In this document: positions 42,410 to 51,041 of the stretch, piece after piece
How positions within the stretch are numbered: position 1 is the stretch's first letter
How the letters are laid out: the number at the start of each line of letters is the position of its first letter
Assembly: GCA_964534275.1 (NCBI GenBank)
Contig: CAZHQG010000003.1
Coordinates: forward strand, 144,573 to 208,572
DNA: 64,000 bases
Direction: 5' to 3'
From: HRBIN30 sp964534275
GTDB lineage: Bacteria > Desulfobacterota > Binatia > HRBIN30
Made by a program: the position numbers and the translations under genes
The notes under the pieces: model-generated
Databases searched by the model: none
Seen by the model: only the letters and a program-made list of their open reading frames with translations
What the model was told of the DNA's origin: nothing

Positions 42410-43651
42410 ATGCGCACCCAGTTGCTGCGTTCGTTCATTCTCGATCCGCCCCCACTCGAGCGAACTCTCTCGGAAGCACGACCGGAATTTGCCCGGCTTC
42501 TCGAACGCGCCCTTTGCGGAAACGAACTCGGGTTCGAAGATGGTTTGACCCTTCTTGGAGCGGAAGGCAATGACCTCCTGGCTCTTTTGCGGGCAGCCGA
42601 TGTAGCGCGCGAGATCGATGTCGGCTCACGAGTGACCTATGTCGTGAACCGCAACATCAACTTCACCAATGTTTGCTTCGTTGGCTGCCAGTTTTGTGCG
42701 TTCGCCCGACTTCGGAAAGATCCCGACGCCCGCACAGACTCGATCGAAACTGTACTTGCCAAGGTTGCGGAAGCAGTTGAGCGCGGCGCAACCGAAGTGT
42801 GCATGCAAGGTGGCATCAACCCGGAGATGCCGCCGTTGTTTTACCGGGACCTCCTGTTGGCAATCAAACGGGAGTTTCCCCAAATCCATATTCACGCCTT
42901 TTCCCCCATGGAAATCTTCTACGGTGCGCGCCGAGCCGGCATGCCGTACCGAGAATTCCTGACCATGCTGCGCGAGGCTGGCCTCGGCACCATCCCCGGC
43001 ACGGCTGCGGAAATTCTCGACGATTCGGTGCGCGACGTATTGAGCCACAAGAAGGTGGATGTGCGCAGTTGGATCGAGATCGTCACAACGGCCCACGAAG
43101 TCGGCCTCCGCAGCTCCTCCACAATGATGTACGGACACATCGAACAGCCGCACCACATCGTGCGCCACGTCGAGATCCTGCGGACCATTCAGCGTCGTAC
43201 CGGCGGGTTCACGGAGTTCGTCCCCCTGCGCTTCATCCACACCTACACCGCACTCTACCAAAAAGGGCTCGTGAATCCCCCGCCCAAAGGGGCACTGGAC
43301 CTCAAGATCTACGCGTTCTCTCGACTCATGCTCCGACCCTTGATCGTCAACATCCAAACATCTTGGGTGAAACTGGGAACGGAGCTGGCGCAGTGGAGCC
43401 TTGCCACCGGTTGCAATGACTTCGGCGGAACGCTGATGGAGGAACAAATTTCCAAATCCGCGGGTGCTGACGCCGGCGAGTACCTCCCCGTTGAAACGAT
43501 CCGCTCGTTGATTCTAGGCATGCGGCGCGTCCCCGAAGAGCGCACAACCGTCTATGGAAAAGTCATACGCCACAACGCAGCCGCGGATCGTAGTTCTGGC
43601 TGGGGGAGTGGGAGCCGCTCGGTTTCTGCGGGGACTGAGTTCTTGCACTGA
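42410..43651 (+). CDS. cofH: CofH, Fo synthase subunit 2
   Basis: A 413-aa radical-SAM enzyme that joins the tyrosine-derived 4-hydroxybenzyl radical to the ribityl uracil in Fo formation. The cluster motif is CFVGCQFC, preceded by VVNRNINFTNV, and ATEVCMQGGINPEMP and AGLGTIPGTAAEILDDSVRD are family signatures. The start at 42410 has a GAAAGGAG site. The last about 30 residues (from YGKVIRHN onward) are an unusual Ser/Gly-rich extension coded by the same DNA as the start of cofD, a 98-bp overlap in another frame. Confidence 0.95.
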   Translation: MRTQLLRSFILDPPPLERTLSEARPEFARLLERALCGNELGFEDGLTLLGAEGNDLLALLRAADVAREIDVGSRVTYVVNRNINFTNVCFVGCQFCAFARLRKDPDARTDSIETVLAKVAEAVERGATEVCMQGGINPEMPPLFYRDLLLAIKREFPQIHIHAFSPMEIFYGARRAGMPYREFLTMLREAGLGTIPGTAAEILDDSVRDVLSHKKVDVRSWIEIVTTAHEVGLRSSSTMMYGHIEQPHHIVRHVEILRTIQRRTGGFTEFVPLRFIHTYTALYQKGLVNPPPKGALDLKIYAFSRLMLRPLIVNIQTSWVKLGTELAQWSLATGCNDFGGTLMEEQISKSAGADAGEYLPVETIRSLILGMRRVPEERTTVYGKVIRHNAAADRSSGWGSGSRSVSAGTEFLH

Positions 43652-44513
43652 GCCTCGAGCAGTCGCGGTCGTTGTCAACACGGGCGACGACGAGGAGTTT
43701 TATGGCTTACGAGTATCGCCCGATGTCGACACGGTTTTGTACACGCTTGCGGGGGTGGCTCCCATACGCCGGGGCTGGGGAATCGCGGCGGATACGTTTC
43801 ACTGTTTGGCAGCTCTCGAGCGATTTTACGGTCCGGCATGGTTTCGCCTCGGCGATCGCGACCTAGCCACCCATTTGTTTCGCACGCAGCGGCTTCGCGA
43901 AGGAGCCACGCTGACTCAGGTCACGGCGGAACTCGCTCGCGCCTTCGGAGTGCAACAAGCCGTGCTGCCGATGACCGACGACCGCGTGTCGACCTTTGTG
44001 CGTACGCGCGAAGCGGGATGGCTACCGTTCCAGCGTTATCTGGTGCAGCACTCGGCGACCGCCCATGTGGAGGGCATCCGTTTTCGGGGCATCCGCCACG
44101 CCCGCCCAACGAGGCAAGTCCTCCGAGCGTTGCGTCACGCAGAGTGGTTCATCATTCCGCCGAGCAACCCGCTGGTTAGTTTAGGCCCCATTTTAGCGCT
44201 CCCAGGAATCCGTGCGTTCCTGCGCACGCGCAAACCGCAGGTGCTCGCCATCAGCCCCATCATTGGCAACACACCGGTCAAGGGCCCCCTCGACCGCATG
44301 CTGCAAGGGTTAGGATACGAAGTGTCGCCCTGCGGGGTCGCAGAACTGTACCGTGACATTGCCTCGGTATTCGTTCTCGATCGCACCGATGCGCATCATG
44401 CTGAACACGTTGCGCGCCTAGGCATGAAGCCCGTGCTTGCGGACATCCTCATCACGGTGCCGGAAAAGGCCCGGTTCCTTGCCGAGCTGGTGTTACAGGA
44501 GCTGCAGCGATGA
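43554..44513 (+). CDS. cofD: CofD, phosphoenolpyruvyl/2-phospholactate transferase
   Basis: A 319-aa enzyme that attaches the phospholactyl or phosphoenolpyruvyl group to Fo. The signature LAGGVGAARFLRGL is near the start and VNTGDDEEFYGLRVSPDVDT follows, both typical of CofD. IPPSNPLVSLGPILALPGIR and SPIIGNTPVKGP also match. The only usable start is the ATG at 43554, giving the 98-bp overlap with cofH. The stop overlaps cofE as ATGA. The guanylyltransferase (CofC/FbiD) that supplies the donor is not in the window. Confidence 0.95.
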   Translation: MEKSYATTQPRIVVLAGGVGAARFLRGLSSCTEPRAVAVVVNTGDDEEFYGLRVSPDVDTVLYTLAGVAPIRRGWGIAADTFHCLAALERFYGPAWFRLGDRDLATHLFRTQRLREGATLTQVTAELARAFGVQQAVLPMTDDRVSTFVRTREAGWLPFQRYLVQHSATAHVEGIRFRGIRHARPTRQVLRALRHAEWFIIPPSNPLVSLGPILALPGIRAFLRTRKPQVLAISPIIGNTPVKGPLDRMLQGLGYEVSPCGVAELYRDIASVFVLDRTDAHHAEHVARLGMKPVLADILITVPEKARFLAELVLQELQR

Positions 44514-45265
44514 GTCTCGTCTTCACACCGCTTTCCGAGATGCCCTTGGTGCAACCCGGCGACGACCTGCCTGGCTTGCTGTTCGATGCGCTGCAACGTG
44601 CTCGGATCGAGTTGGCCCACGGGGACATCCTGGTGGTGTGTCAGAAAGTCGTATCCAAAAGCGAAGGCCGCGTCGTCGACCTGCGCACCGTCACGCCGAG
44701 CCCCCTAGCGCAGATTCTCGCGCGCACAGGGTCTGGCAAGGACCCTCGCGTTATCGAGGTCGTGTTGCGCGAAACAAATCGGATTGTGCGAGCCGAACGC
44801 GGGATCTTGATCGTGGAGACCGGCCCCGGCTGGGTCTGTGCCAATGCTGGTGTGGACGAATCGAACGGACCTGCACCAGACCACGCTGTGCTCCTGCCGA
44901 CCGATCCCGATGCCTCCGCACGGCACATCCAAACGGCGCTTCGTGCTCGCGCCGGCGCCGACATTGCTGTGCTCATTACCGACACATGGGGACGACCTTG
45001 GCGCAACGGACTCGTCGATTTCGCCATTGGAGTTGCCGGCATCGACCCCCTACTCGACCTCCGCGGTACCTCGGATTTGAACGGTCGGGAACTCCACCAC
45101 ACAGTCTTCGCACAGGCGGATGCATTGGCTGCTGCAGCCGGCCTCATGATGAGGAAAAATGCCGGCGTGGCAGCGGTCCATGTGCGCGGATACGAATTCC
45201 ACCTGAACCCCGATGCGACCGCACGTTCGCTCATCAGGCCTGAAGCCGAGGACCTCTTCCGCTGA
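44510..45265 (+). CDS. cofE: CofE, coenzyme F420-0:L-glutamate ligase
   Basis: A 251-aa GTP-dependent ligase that adds the gamma-linked glutamate tail. Motifs include VVCQKVVSKSEGRVVDL, ETGPGWVCANAGVDESN, LPTDPDASARHI and ITDTWGRPWRNGLVDFAIGV, the last two being strongly conserved. The length corresponds to the single-domain form, without the nitroreductase-like extension of actinobacterial FbiB. The gene is coupled to cofD by ATGA and closes the operon; it faces a membrane-protein gene tail to tail 44 bp away. Confidence 0.96.
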   Translation: MSLVFTPLSEMPLVQPGDDLPGLLFDALQRARIELAHGDILVVCQKVVSKSEGRVVDLRTVTPSPLAQILARTGSGKDPRVIEVVLRETNRIVRAERGILIVETGPGWVCANAGVDESNGPAPDHAVLLPTDPDASARHIQTALRARAGADIAVLITDTWGRPWRNGLVDFAIGVAGIDPLLDLRGTSDLNGRELHHTVFAQADALAAAAGLMMRKNAGVAAVHVRGYEFHLNPDATARSLIRPEAEDLFR

Positions 45266-45309
45266 CGCCGATCGATGGCTGCAATCGGTATTGACCGCGC
45301 TCCCTGCGG

Positions 45310-47301
45310 CTAATCGGGCGCGAGCGTACACGCGACCGGTTCTGCCCATTCATGGGGTCGAACTGCAGTCCACTCCGGCGCCATCTCTCCACTAGGAAGT
45401 CGGCGGAACAGAAATACGATTGCGGCGGTGGGTTTCGGCAAGACAAGGCTAATCGAGATCACCTCGCCTCTTTGTACCTCGAAGTCTATTTGTTTTCGCT
45501 CGCTGGCCAGTACCGTACCGCGGCTCAACGCAACCAACGCTTCGCCATGCTCCCACTTCAGCCGCAAGCTCGACCGGTCTCCCATCCATTGTGCCGTCCA
45601 TCGATGAACCAACCTGCCACTGCACCACCGCCCGGGAAAAGTCTGCCCAATGTGAAAGAGCACAGGCACTTGCCCGGACTCTTGCCACTCAGGCTGGGCG
45701 CACTGCGCCTCATATCGCCAACCGTACTCGCGCAACCAACTCCAGTCGCCCCGCTCCACGTACACGGAGAATGGCCCGCCAAAGGACCTCACGCGGCGCT
45801 CTCCTAAAATGCTCCGATAGAATGCTTCCAGAGGCTGCCAGTGCGCGGTGAATAGATACCAAGATTCGTTCTGTCCGTCCGGCCACCAGTTCCGGACATC
45901 TAAAGGTGCAACCCGACCCCGGTCGGTACGCTCCCGTACGGCAAAAAAATACCCGAGGCCCGGCGCCACGACGGCAGTCCCCCGAAGCGGATACGGCACG
46001 GATTCCACCAACTGCGTGACGCCCTCACCAGAGACGCTTCTCGATTGGGGCGGCCAAAAGTCCTCAGAAAAATAAAAACGCACGCTTGCCAACGCCGCGC
46101 TCCCAACAAACACCACTGCCGCGATGCGGCGCCACTCCCCGCGCGGCAGTCGCTCCAACGCATATGCGGCCGCCAGACTAATGAAAGGGTAGGCCATCAT
46201 CATCCGATGAGCACTCGGAAACGTGGCCACAGCTGGTGCGATTCCGAGTACAAACCCAGCGAAGGTCAGCAGCGCTAGACGAGGCCGCGACAGCATCAGG
46301 AGGCAGCCCAGGATCGCGAGTCCGAGGATGGGCCAAGGATGAACCGCGGCAGACCTTACAGTGATCCACCCGTCCGCTGCCAGTGGCCAGACGAAAACAC
46401 GCAGAACCTGGCGCAGCCCGTCGAGCAAGTTTGCGAGCGAGAGGGCGGGCCATCTACCGCCCGGGACCCATCGATGCTGGGCTGGGGACAAATAGTACGG
46501 AAGCCATGCAGCGAAAGCGAGCAACGGGACGACGAGTCCCAACAAGCGCCGCCAACCCCGCCCCAACACCACCGCTACGAGGGAAAAGGGCAAAAACAAA
46601 CGGCCTGCAAAATAGTCGTACAAAAGCAGCGTTTGCCCAAACCAGGCCATGAGCACTGCACCAGCGCCCCCAGCCCTGAATACAATTCGCGCAACGCCGG
46701 CGAGCAACAACAATTCGTGCAACGTGAGTTGGGCACCGAACGCAATCCTTCCGTAAAATAAACTCCACGGAAGAGTCGCGACCAACGCCGCAAAGCTAAG
46801 CGCGGCCAAAGCACGCATCTGTAACGCGCGAGCCGCCCCGTAAGCCGCCGCTACGCTCAATGTACCAGTGAGGATCGAGTAGAAACGCATACTCGGCCGA
46901 TTCGGTCCGAGCCACGGCACGAGTTGCGCCTGGAACAAAACGGTGAGCAAGAAGGGGAGTCCCGAACAGCCCTCCGTATGCACCACTTTTTTCTTGAGCG
47001 CGTCCAGTGAACACGCCAGCACCTTTGGCTCATCCTCGTTCATCCCGGGAGGAAACGCCGAAAACGCCACCACACGTAACGCGAAAGCGCATATGCACAG
47101 AAGCAAGAGCACGAGCCGAGCGGTCGAGCTTTCGCGGCGCAACAACGCCCGCAAGCTCCACGCGTAGCCGAGCAAGATGGCTCCCGCGAGCAACAAGAGA
47201 CGGTGCTCCAAGAGTAGCTGCACCCACGTTCCAAGCGTCGCTCTCACATCACCCCCGGAGCGCGAGAAAAACCCGTCTCTTTTCCCCGCAACCGTTGACA
47301 A
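45310..47301 (-). CDS. GT-C-fold membrane glycosyltransferase-like protein
   Basis: A 663-aa protein with about 11 membrane helices in the first 430 residues and a C-terminal soluble, probably periplasmic domain of about 230 residues. The first long loop has PPGMNEDEP, placing an Asp-Glu pair (D90-E91) where the catalytic acidic residue of GT39/GT83 enzymes sits. Such enzymes use polyprenyl-phosphate sugars. The C-terminal part is beta-rich and unrecognised. It converges with cofE and has a 414-bp gap upstream. Acceptor and donor are unknown. Confidence 0.75.
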   Translation of the reverse strand: MSTVAGKRDGFFSRSGGDVRATLGTWVQLLLEHRLLLLAGAILLGYAWSLRALLRRESSTARLVLLLLCICAFALRVVAFSAFPPGMNEDEPKVLACSLDALKKKVVHTEGCSGLPFLLTVLFQAQLVPWLGPNRPSMRFYSILTGTLSVAAAYGAARALQMRALAALSFAALVATLPWSLFYGRIAFGAQLTLHELLLLAGVARIVFRAGGAGAVLMAWFGQTLLLYDYFAGRLFLPFSLVAVVLGRGWRRLLGLVVPLLAFAAWLPYYLSPAQHRWVPGGRWPALSLANLLDGLRQVLRVFVWPLAADGWITVRSAAVHPWPILGLAILGCLLMLSRPRLALLTFAGFVLGIAPAVATFPSAHRMMMAYPFISLAAAYALERLPRGEWRRIAAVVFVGSAALASVRFYFSEDFWPPQSRSVSGEGVTQLVESVPYPLRGTAVVAPGLGYFFAVRERTDRGRVAPLDVRNWWPDGQNESWYLFTAHWQPLEAFYRSILGERRVRSFGGPFSVYVERGDWSWLREYGWRYEAQCAQPEWQESGQVPVLFHIGQTFPGRWCSGRLVHRWTAQWMGDRSSLRLKWEHGEALVALSRGTVLASERKQIDFEVQRGEVISISLVLPKPTAAIVFLFRRLPSGEMAPEWTAVRPHEWAEPVACTLAPD

Positions 47302-47572
47302 TCCCTACGGCAGGGCCGCTACTTACCACGTATAGGTTGGACGTTGCAACTTGTCCCGACACGCTCCAGGCACAGAAGCCGCACCCTGCGCCAGACAGCG
47401 CGAGTTTCTGAAACCACGGCAACTGACTTCTAGGTACCGAGTCGCCACCCGCCCAGTCGAACCATCGTCCCGCAGCACAGCCGCGTCGCTGCTCCCAACG
47501 AGGACCCCGAACAACTGCCGCGGAGCCCGACATGCTCGGGTTATCAGTGGACTCGTCCGTCATTTTGTCCAC
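47249..47572 (-). CDS. Possible small hypothetical protein, 107 aa
   Basis: This frame opens at an ATG with a good AGGAG site eight bases before it and runs 107 codons, overlapping the start of the GT-C gene by 53 bp. The product is rich in Gly, Ser, Trp and Cys and has no recognised domain; composition is not clearly protein-like. It lies in an otherwise empty gap. It could be a short real gene, a leader for the downstream gene or chance. Confidence 0.25.
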   Translation of the reverse strand: MDKMTDESTDNPSMSGSAAVVRGPRWEQRRGCAAGRWFDWAGGDSVPRSQLPWFQKLALSGAGCGFCAWSVSGQVATSNLYVVSSGPAVGIVNGCGEKRRVFLALRG

Positions 47573-47715
47573 TCCTCTCAGGAAGCTTCGTGGCCGCCGA
47601 GGGCCATGCGTGCTGGCGATCTAGCCCTGCACGAGACACGTTGCCCGTGGGGGATCCATCGCAGCGCCGCCCCCCAAACGGGCCCGGAGCGCACAAAACG
47701 AACTTGTACGAGCCC
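47302..47715. other. Gap of 414 bp between the GMC oxidoreductase and the GT-C gene
   Basis: Apart from the low-confidence 107-aa frame, nothing here resembles a gene. I saw no tRNA-like fold and no strong terminator or promoter. It presumably holds the end of the oxidoreductase transcript and the promoter of the GT-C gene. Confidence 0.4.
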
Positions 47716-49248
47716 TCAGCTGCGCACAGCCGACCAGTGGGCGGCAAGATAGCGCGCAGTGTGGTCGGCCAGCGCTGCCGTGGTAATCTGCGGGGGGGCT
47801 CCCAGGGATGACGGAAACACGCTCATGTCGCAAAGAAACAAATTGGTCAGCTCGTGGCATTGTCCCCAGGAGTTCACGACCGAGCGCGTTCGATCTTCGC
47901 CCATGCGACAGGTTCCTTGGGGGTGGGTAGAGGCCAGTGGAATTTCTCCCGGACGGCACCCACGGCGATCGATCACCGTCAAGTCGTCGCCAGGCTCGAG
48001 CAAGAGCGGGTCGCGGTGATACGGAACGAGCACCTGCTTCGCTCCGCTCGCGAACAAAATTTCTGCGCAGTGTCGCATTCCCTCGGCCATGAGGGCTTGC
48101 TCGTCAGGCCTCAAATGGTACCGAATCCGCGGCCGCCCGTCGCGCCCCAGACGCACCTCGCCTTCCGATTGATCGTGCAGCAGCACCAAAATTCCCACCA
48201 TGCGGTGGTACGATTGCATCCATTTGGCGTGGGCGCGCCCATAACCGGGCAACTGCGCTGCGGTGGCAACGGGAAACCCAAAAATCGGCATGATGATGTA
48301 GCCACTGTCCGGATTGCGCTCGAGATCGATGAACTCGTCCACGTAGTAACTTTGCGGGATCCCGAGGTACCCGTAAATGTCCTCGTCGTAGAACCCAGCA
48401 AGCAGAACACTGGGGTGCAGATGCAGATGCTTGCCAACTTGGCCCGCGTCGTTCCGTGCGGAACTGCGCAACAAAATTTGCGGGCTATTGATGGCGCCGG
48501 CCGCCAGCACAACGACTTGCGCTTCTACCCGCACGCTTCCCTGGGGCTGCCCCTGTGCGTCTATCAAACGACCCACCACGGCGGCGACTCGACTCCCCGC
48601 GATTTCTAGCTTCTCCACCTGGCAGTGCGCGTAGATGCGTGCTCCAGCGCGGTCGGCCGCCGGAATGTAAGTCAACGCCATACTCTGCTTGGCATCGAAC
48701 GGGCAGCCGAGGATGCAGAAACCGCTTGAGGTGCAGTTCACTCGATTGTGATGCGCCACGATCCCGTGATACCCGAGCTTTTCACACCCTTCGCGGATCT
48801 TGCGGTTCAGTGTGTTCACCTGGGCTTCGAGAATTGGCTGCACGTGAAGCATCGCTTCCACGCGCTCGAACGAAGGCAACAAATCCTCGTAAGCCCAACG
48901 GATTCCCTCTTCCCGGCGCCACTTTTCTACGATGGGCTTCGGGGTTCGAAAGCAATAACACAAGTTGTGAACCGTAGAGCCGCCGATGTTCCGGCCCTGC
49001 AAGATCAAAATGGAACCGTCCTCAGTGGCACGCTGCCCCATGTCTTCGAACAACAGGGGCATCATTTCTTCCTCGCGCTGGGTGAAGTCTTCCTTGGTGT
49101 AGTGGCCGCCCTGTTCGAGTAGCACGACATCCCTTCCCGCCTCGGCAAGCTCCTTGGCTGCCACTGCACCACCTGCTCCCGAGCCTACGACGCATACTTC
49201 GGCACGTAGCCTCAAGTCACCCGAGATGGTCTGAAGAGTGTGGATCAT
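47716..49248 (-). CDS. GMC-family oxidoreductase (large subunit)
   Basis: A 510-aa FAD-dependent dehydrogenase starting at ATG 49248. The FAD motif is CVVGSGAGGAVAAKEL, then LLEQGG, and the GMC signature NIGGSTVHNLCYCFRTP. The cysteine-rich CTSSGFCILGC segment and the terminal STHPQGTCRMG with NLFLCDMSVFPSSLGAPP match the alcohol/gluconate dehydrogenase-like branch, including the catalytic His. It has no signal peptide of its own; the companion small subunit with a Tat-like leader is coupled upstream by ATGA, so the pair is probably exported together. It oxidises an alcohol, but the substrate is unknown. Confidence 0.9.
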   Translation of the reverse strand: MIHTLQTISGDLRLRAEVCVVGSGAGGAVAAKELAEAGRDVVLLEQGGHYTKEDFTQREEEMMPLLFEDMGQRATEDGSILILQGRNIGGSTVHNLCYCFRTPKPIVEKWRREEGIRWAYEDLLPSFERVEAMLHVQPILEAQVNTLNRKIREGCEKLGYHGIVAHHNRVNCTSSGFCILGCPFDAKQSMALTYIPAADRAGARIYAHCQVEKLEIAGSRVAAVVGRLIDAQGQPQGSVRVEAQVVVLAAGAINSPQILLRSSARNDAGQVGKHLHLHPSVLLAGFYDEDIYGYLGIPQSYYVDEFIDLERNPDSGYIIMPIFGFPVATAAQLPGYGRAHAKWMQSYHRMVGILVLLHDQSEGEVRLGRDGRPRIRYHLRPDEQALMAEGMRHCAEILFASGAKQVLVPYHRDPLLLEPGDDLTVIDRRGCRPGEIPLASTHPQGTCRMGEDRTRSVVNSWGQCHELTNLFLCDMSVFPSSLGAPPQITTAALADHTARYLAAHWSAVRS

Positions 49249-49853
49249 GGCGTTGCCTCTTCGCCCCGCGCCCATCCAACGCGCCGCGGACGCGGCACCC
49301 AAGGCCCGCGGTAGTGAATGGCTTGCCAAACCTCGTCCTGCGAGTAGTACCCGAGCACACTCAAGTTTTTGAGCGCTTGAAAACCTGCCGTCATCCAAGC
49401 GCGCGAACTTTCCGCCCACCGCTGCAAGCAGGCATCTTGGTATTGGTCATTTAAATTCACGAAGAAAGCAGGTTTCCACAGTACCCAAAGCGGGCTCCAG
49501 TTGAACAACCGCAGAAGCCAACGTGCTTGCCTTTGCAGCTCCGGGGGAGCAAACGTGAGCGCCCAGTCGACGGTCTCCACTGCACGCGTTCGTTTCACGG
49601 GAGGCAAGCCAGGTTCGCCACCGCGCACCATACGCTCCATGACCTCCCGAAGCACTGCCGCATCTTTTGCCGAGAGTACTTGCAACTGATCGTCTCGGGT
49701 CGCCGCAGTAACCGACGGCGGTAACCCGAACCGCGCCAACGCCGCCCACCCCGCCGATACCGCGAACGCCCGCAGCAAGGTGCGGCGCTGGATGGGAATT
49801 TCCCAGGCACTGTTGAAGGCGGCACGACTGGCTGTTTCGTTCCACTTGTTCAT
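49245..49853 (-). CDS. Gluconate 2-dehydrogenase subunit 3-like small subunit
   Basis: A 202-aa protein. The leader IQRRTLLRAFAVSAGWAALA has twin Arg and a hydrophobic stretch like a Tat signal. The body (LSAKDAAVLREVMERMV and FNWSPLWVLWKPAF) resembles the small subunit of GMC dehydrogenases, which chaperones or carries the FAD subunit across the membrane. The start ATG at 49853 overlaps the PLP-enzyme stop as ATGA and its own stop overlaps the GMC start as ATGA. Together these make one coupled unit. Confidence 0.75.
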   Translation of the reverse strand: MNKWNETASRAAFNSAWEIPIQRRTLLRAFAVSAGWAALARFGLPPSVTAATRDDQLQVLSAKDAAVLREVMERMVRGGEPGLPPVKRTRAVETVDWALTFAPPELQRQARWLLRLFNWSPLWVLWKPAFFVNLNDQYQDACLQRWAESSRAWMTAGFQALKNLSVLGYYSQDEVWQAIHYRGPWVPRPRRVGWARGEEATP

Positions 49854-50971
49854 GGGTTCTCGAAAAAGCGCTGGAGCTCTCGTGGCAACGCGTGGTAGTC
49901 GGGCAAAGCAGGCACCAAATCTACCACACGTGCTTGGGAATACGTAAGCCAGAACAGCACTGGACCAGCGGTACGATGCTGGCGAGCCCATCGCTCCAGC
50001 GCGAGCGCAGCCTTGGCTGTGTAGGTTCCATCTAGCTTGATCCCTTCGTGTTGGTGAAGCCAGGTCGCCACTGCATCGGCAGGTGGTAACGCAGCACCAT
50101 AGCCGGCTCCGAGGCACCCACGTTCGATGAAAAAGTCTTCTTCGGTCAACGCGGGCAGGGGAATTCCAGCCTTTGCCTTCAAGTACGCGGCGGTTCTCGC
50201 GGCAAGACGGCAAAGCTTCCGAGGGCTCGGCGGGTAGATATCGCTGACCAGCACGCCTACCACGCGCGTGCGGAGCCTTGCCGCTTTGAGCCCGAGCGCC
50301 AACCCAGCAACCGTACCACCGCTTCCCAAAGGTACAAAGACGCGCTCTGGCACGGGGAGATCTCCCGCACGCACTTGTTCCGCAAACTCGAAGGCAGCGT
50401 TGACGTATCCGAGGGTACCAACAGCGGAACTCCCGCCGGTGGGGATGACGTACGGTCGCTCGCCGGCACGCACGTACTGCAACCACCTCCAAGCCGCCTT
50501 CGCTGCCAGTGCCGGCACCCGCGCACCGTAAAACAACTCGGCGTCCAGAGCGTGCAGGGCGAGCAAGTTTTCGCGCACAGCGGCTGTCACCGGTTGGTAC
50601 AAAAGACCCACGCCCACGCGCAGCCCGACCTCGCGGGCAAACAACGCCGTCGCCAAGCCATGGTGTGTACCCAACCCGCCGAAAGTCAGGACTCTGCGGC
50701 TTCCCGCTTGCAATGCCTCTCCCAACAAAAATTCCAACTTACGGGGCTTGTTGCCGCCGTAACGCGGGTTGGTCTCGTCATCGCGCTTCACCCAAACTTC
50801 GATCCCTAACAAGTCCGACCAATGCGAGAGGCGGTGGACCCGCGTGGGTAGTGTCGTCAGCGACACGTGCGGTAGTTCGCGCATGTTTTGCCCGAACCAG
50901 CGTTCCAACGCCAAGCGGTTTCCCTCTGCCGAAACAGCCTGACCGACGTGCATCGACAATCTGCCTATCAC
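49850..50971 (-). CDS. PLP-dependent ACC deaminase/D-cysteine desulfhydrase-like enzyme
   Basis: A 373-aa fold-type II PLP enzyme. The Schiff-base Lys is in GGNKPRKLEFLLGEA (K75), the phosphate-binding part is GGLGTHHGLATALF, and PLGSGGTVAGLALGL binds the PLP phosphate. The N-terminus is about 30 residues longer than usual, and the ATG at residue 30 (RELPHVSL follows) may be the real start. It would open C-S or C-N bonds of small amino acids. It is coupled to the oxidoreductase genes by an ATGA overlap, which is unexpected for this enzyme class. Confidence 0.82.
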   Translation of the reverse strand: MIGRLSMHVGQAVSAEGNRLALERWFGQNMRELPHVSLTTLPTRVHRLSHWSDLLGIEVWVKRDDETNPRYGGNKPRKLEFLLGEALQAGSRRVLTFGGLGTHHGLATALFAREVGLRVGVGLLYQPVTAAVRENLLALHALDAELFYGARVPALAAKAAWRWLQYVRAGERPYVIPTGGSSAVGTLGYVNAAFEFAEQVRAGDLPVPERVFVPLGSGGTVAGLALGLKAARLRTRVVGVLVSDIYPPSPRKLCRLAARTAAYLKAKAGIPLPALTEEDFFIERGCLGAGYGAALPPADAVATWLHQHEGIKLDGTYTAKAALALERWARQHRTAGPVLFWLTYSQARVVDLVPALPDYHALPRELQRFFENP

Positions 50972-51041
50972 GAGGCCACCAGACGAACCAATCGCCGTGC
51001 CTTGGTTTGCGGCTCAGCGGGCCGTTGGCTAACTTGCGCGC

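Noticed and set aside
42626..43447. A 273-codon minus-strand frame opposite cofH
   Set aside because: It is antisense to a highly conserved radical-SAM gene and has no ribosome site or recognisable domain.
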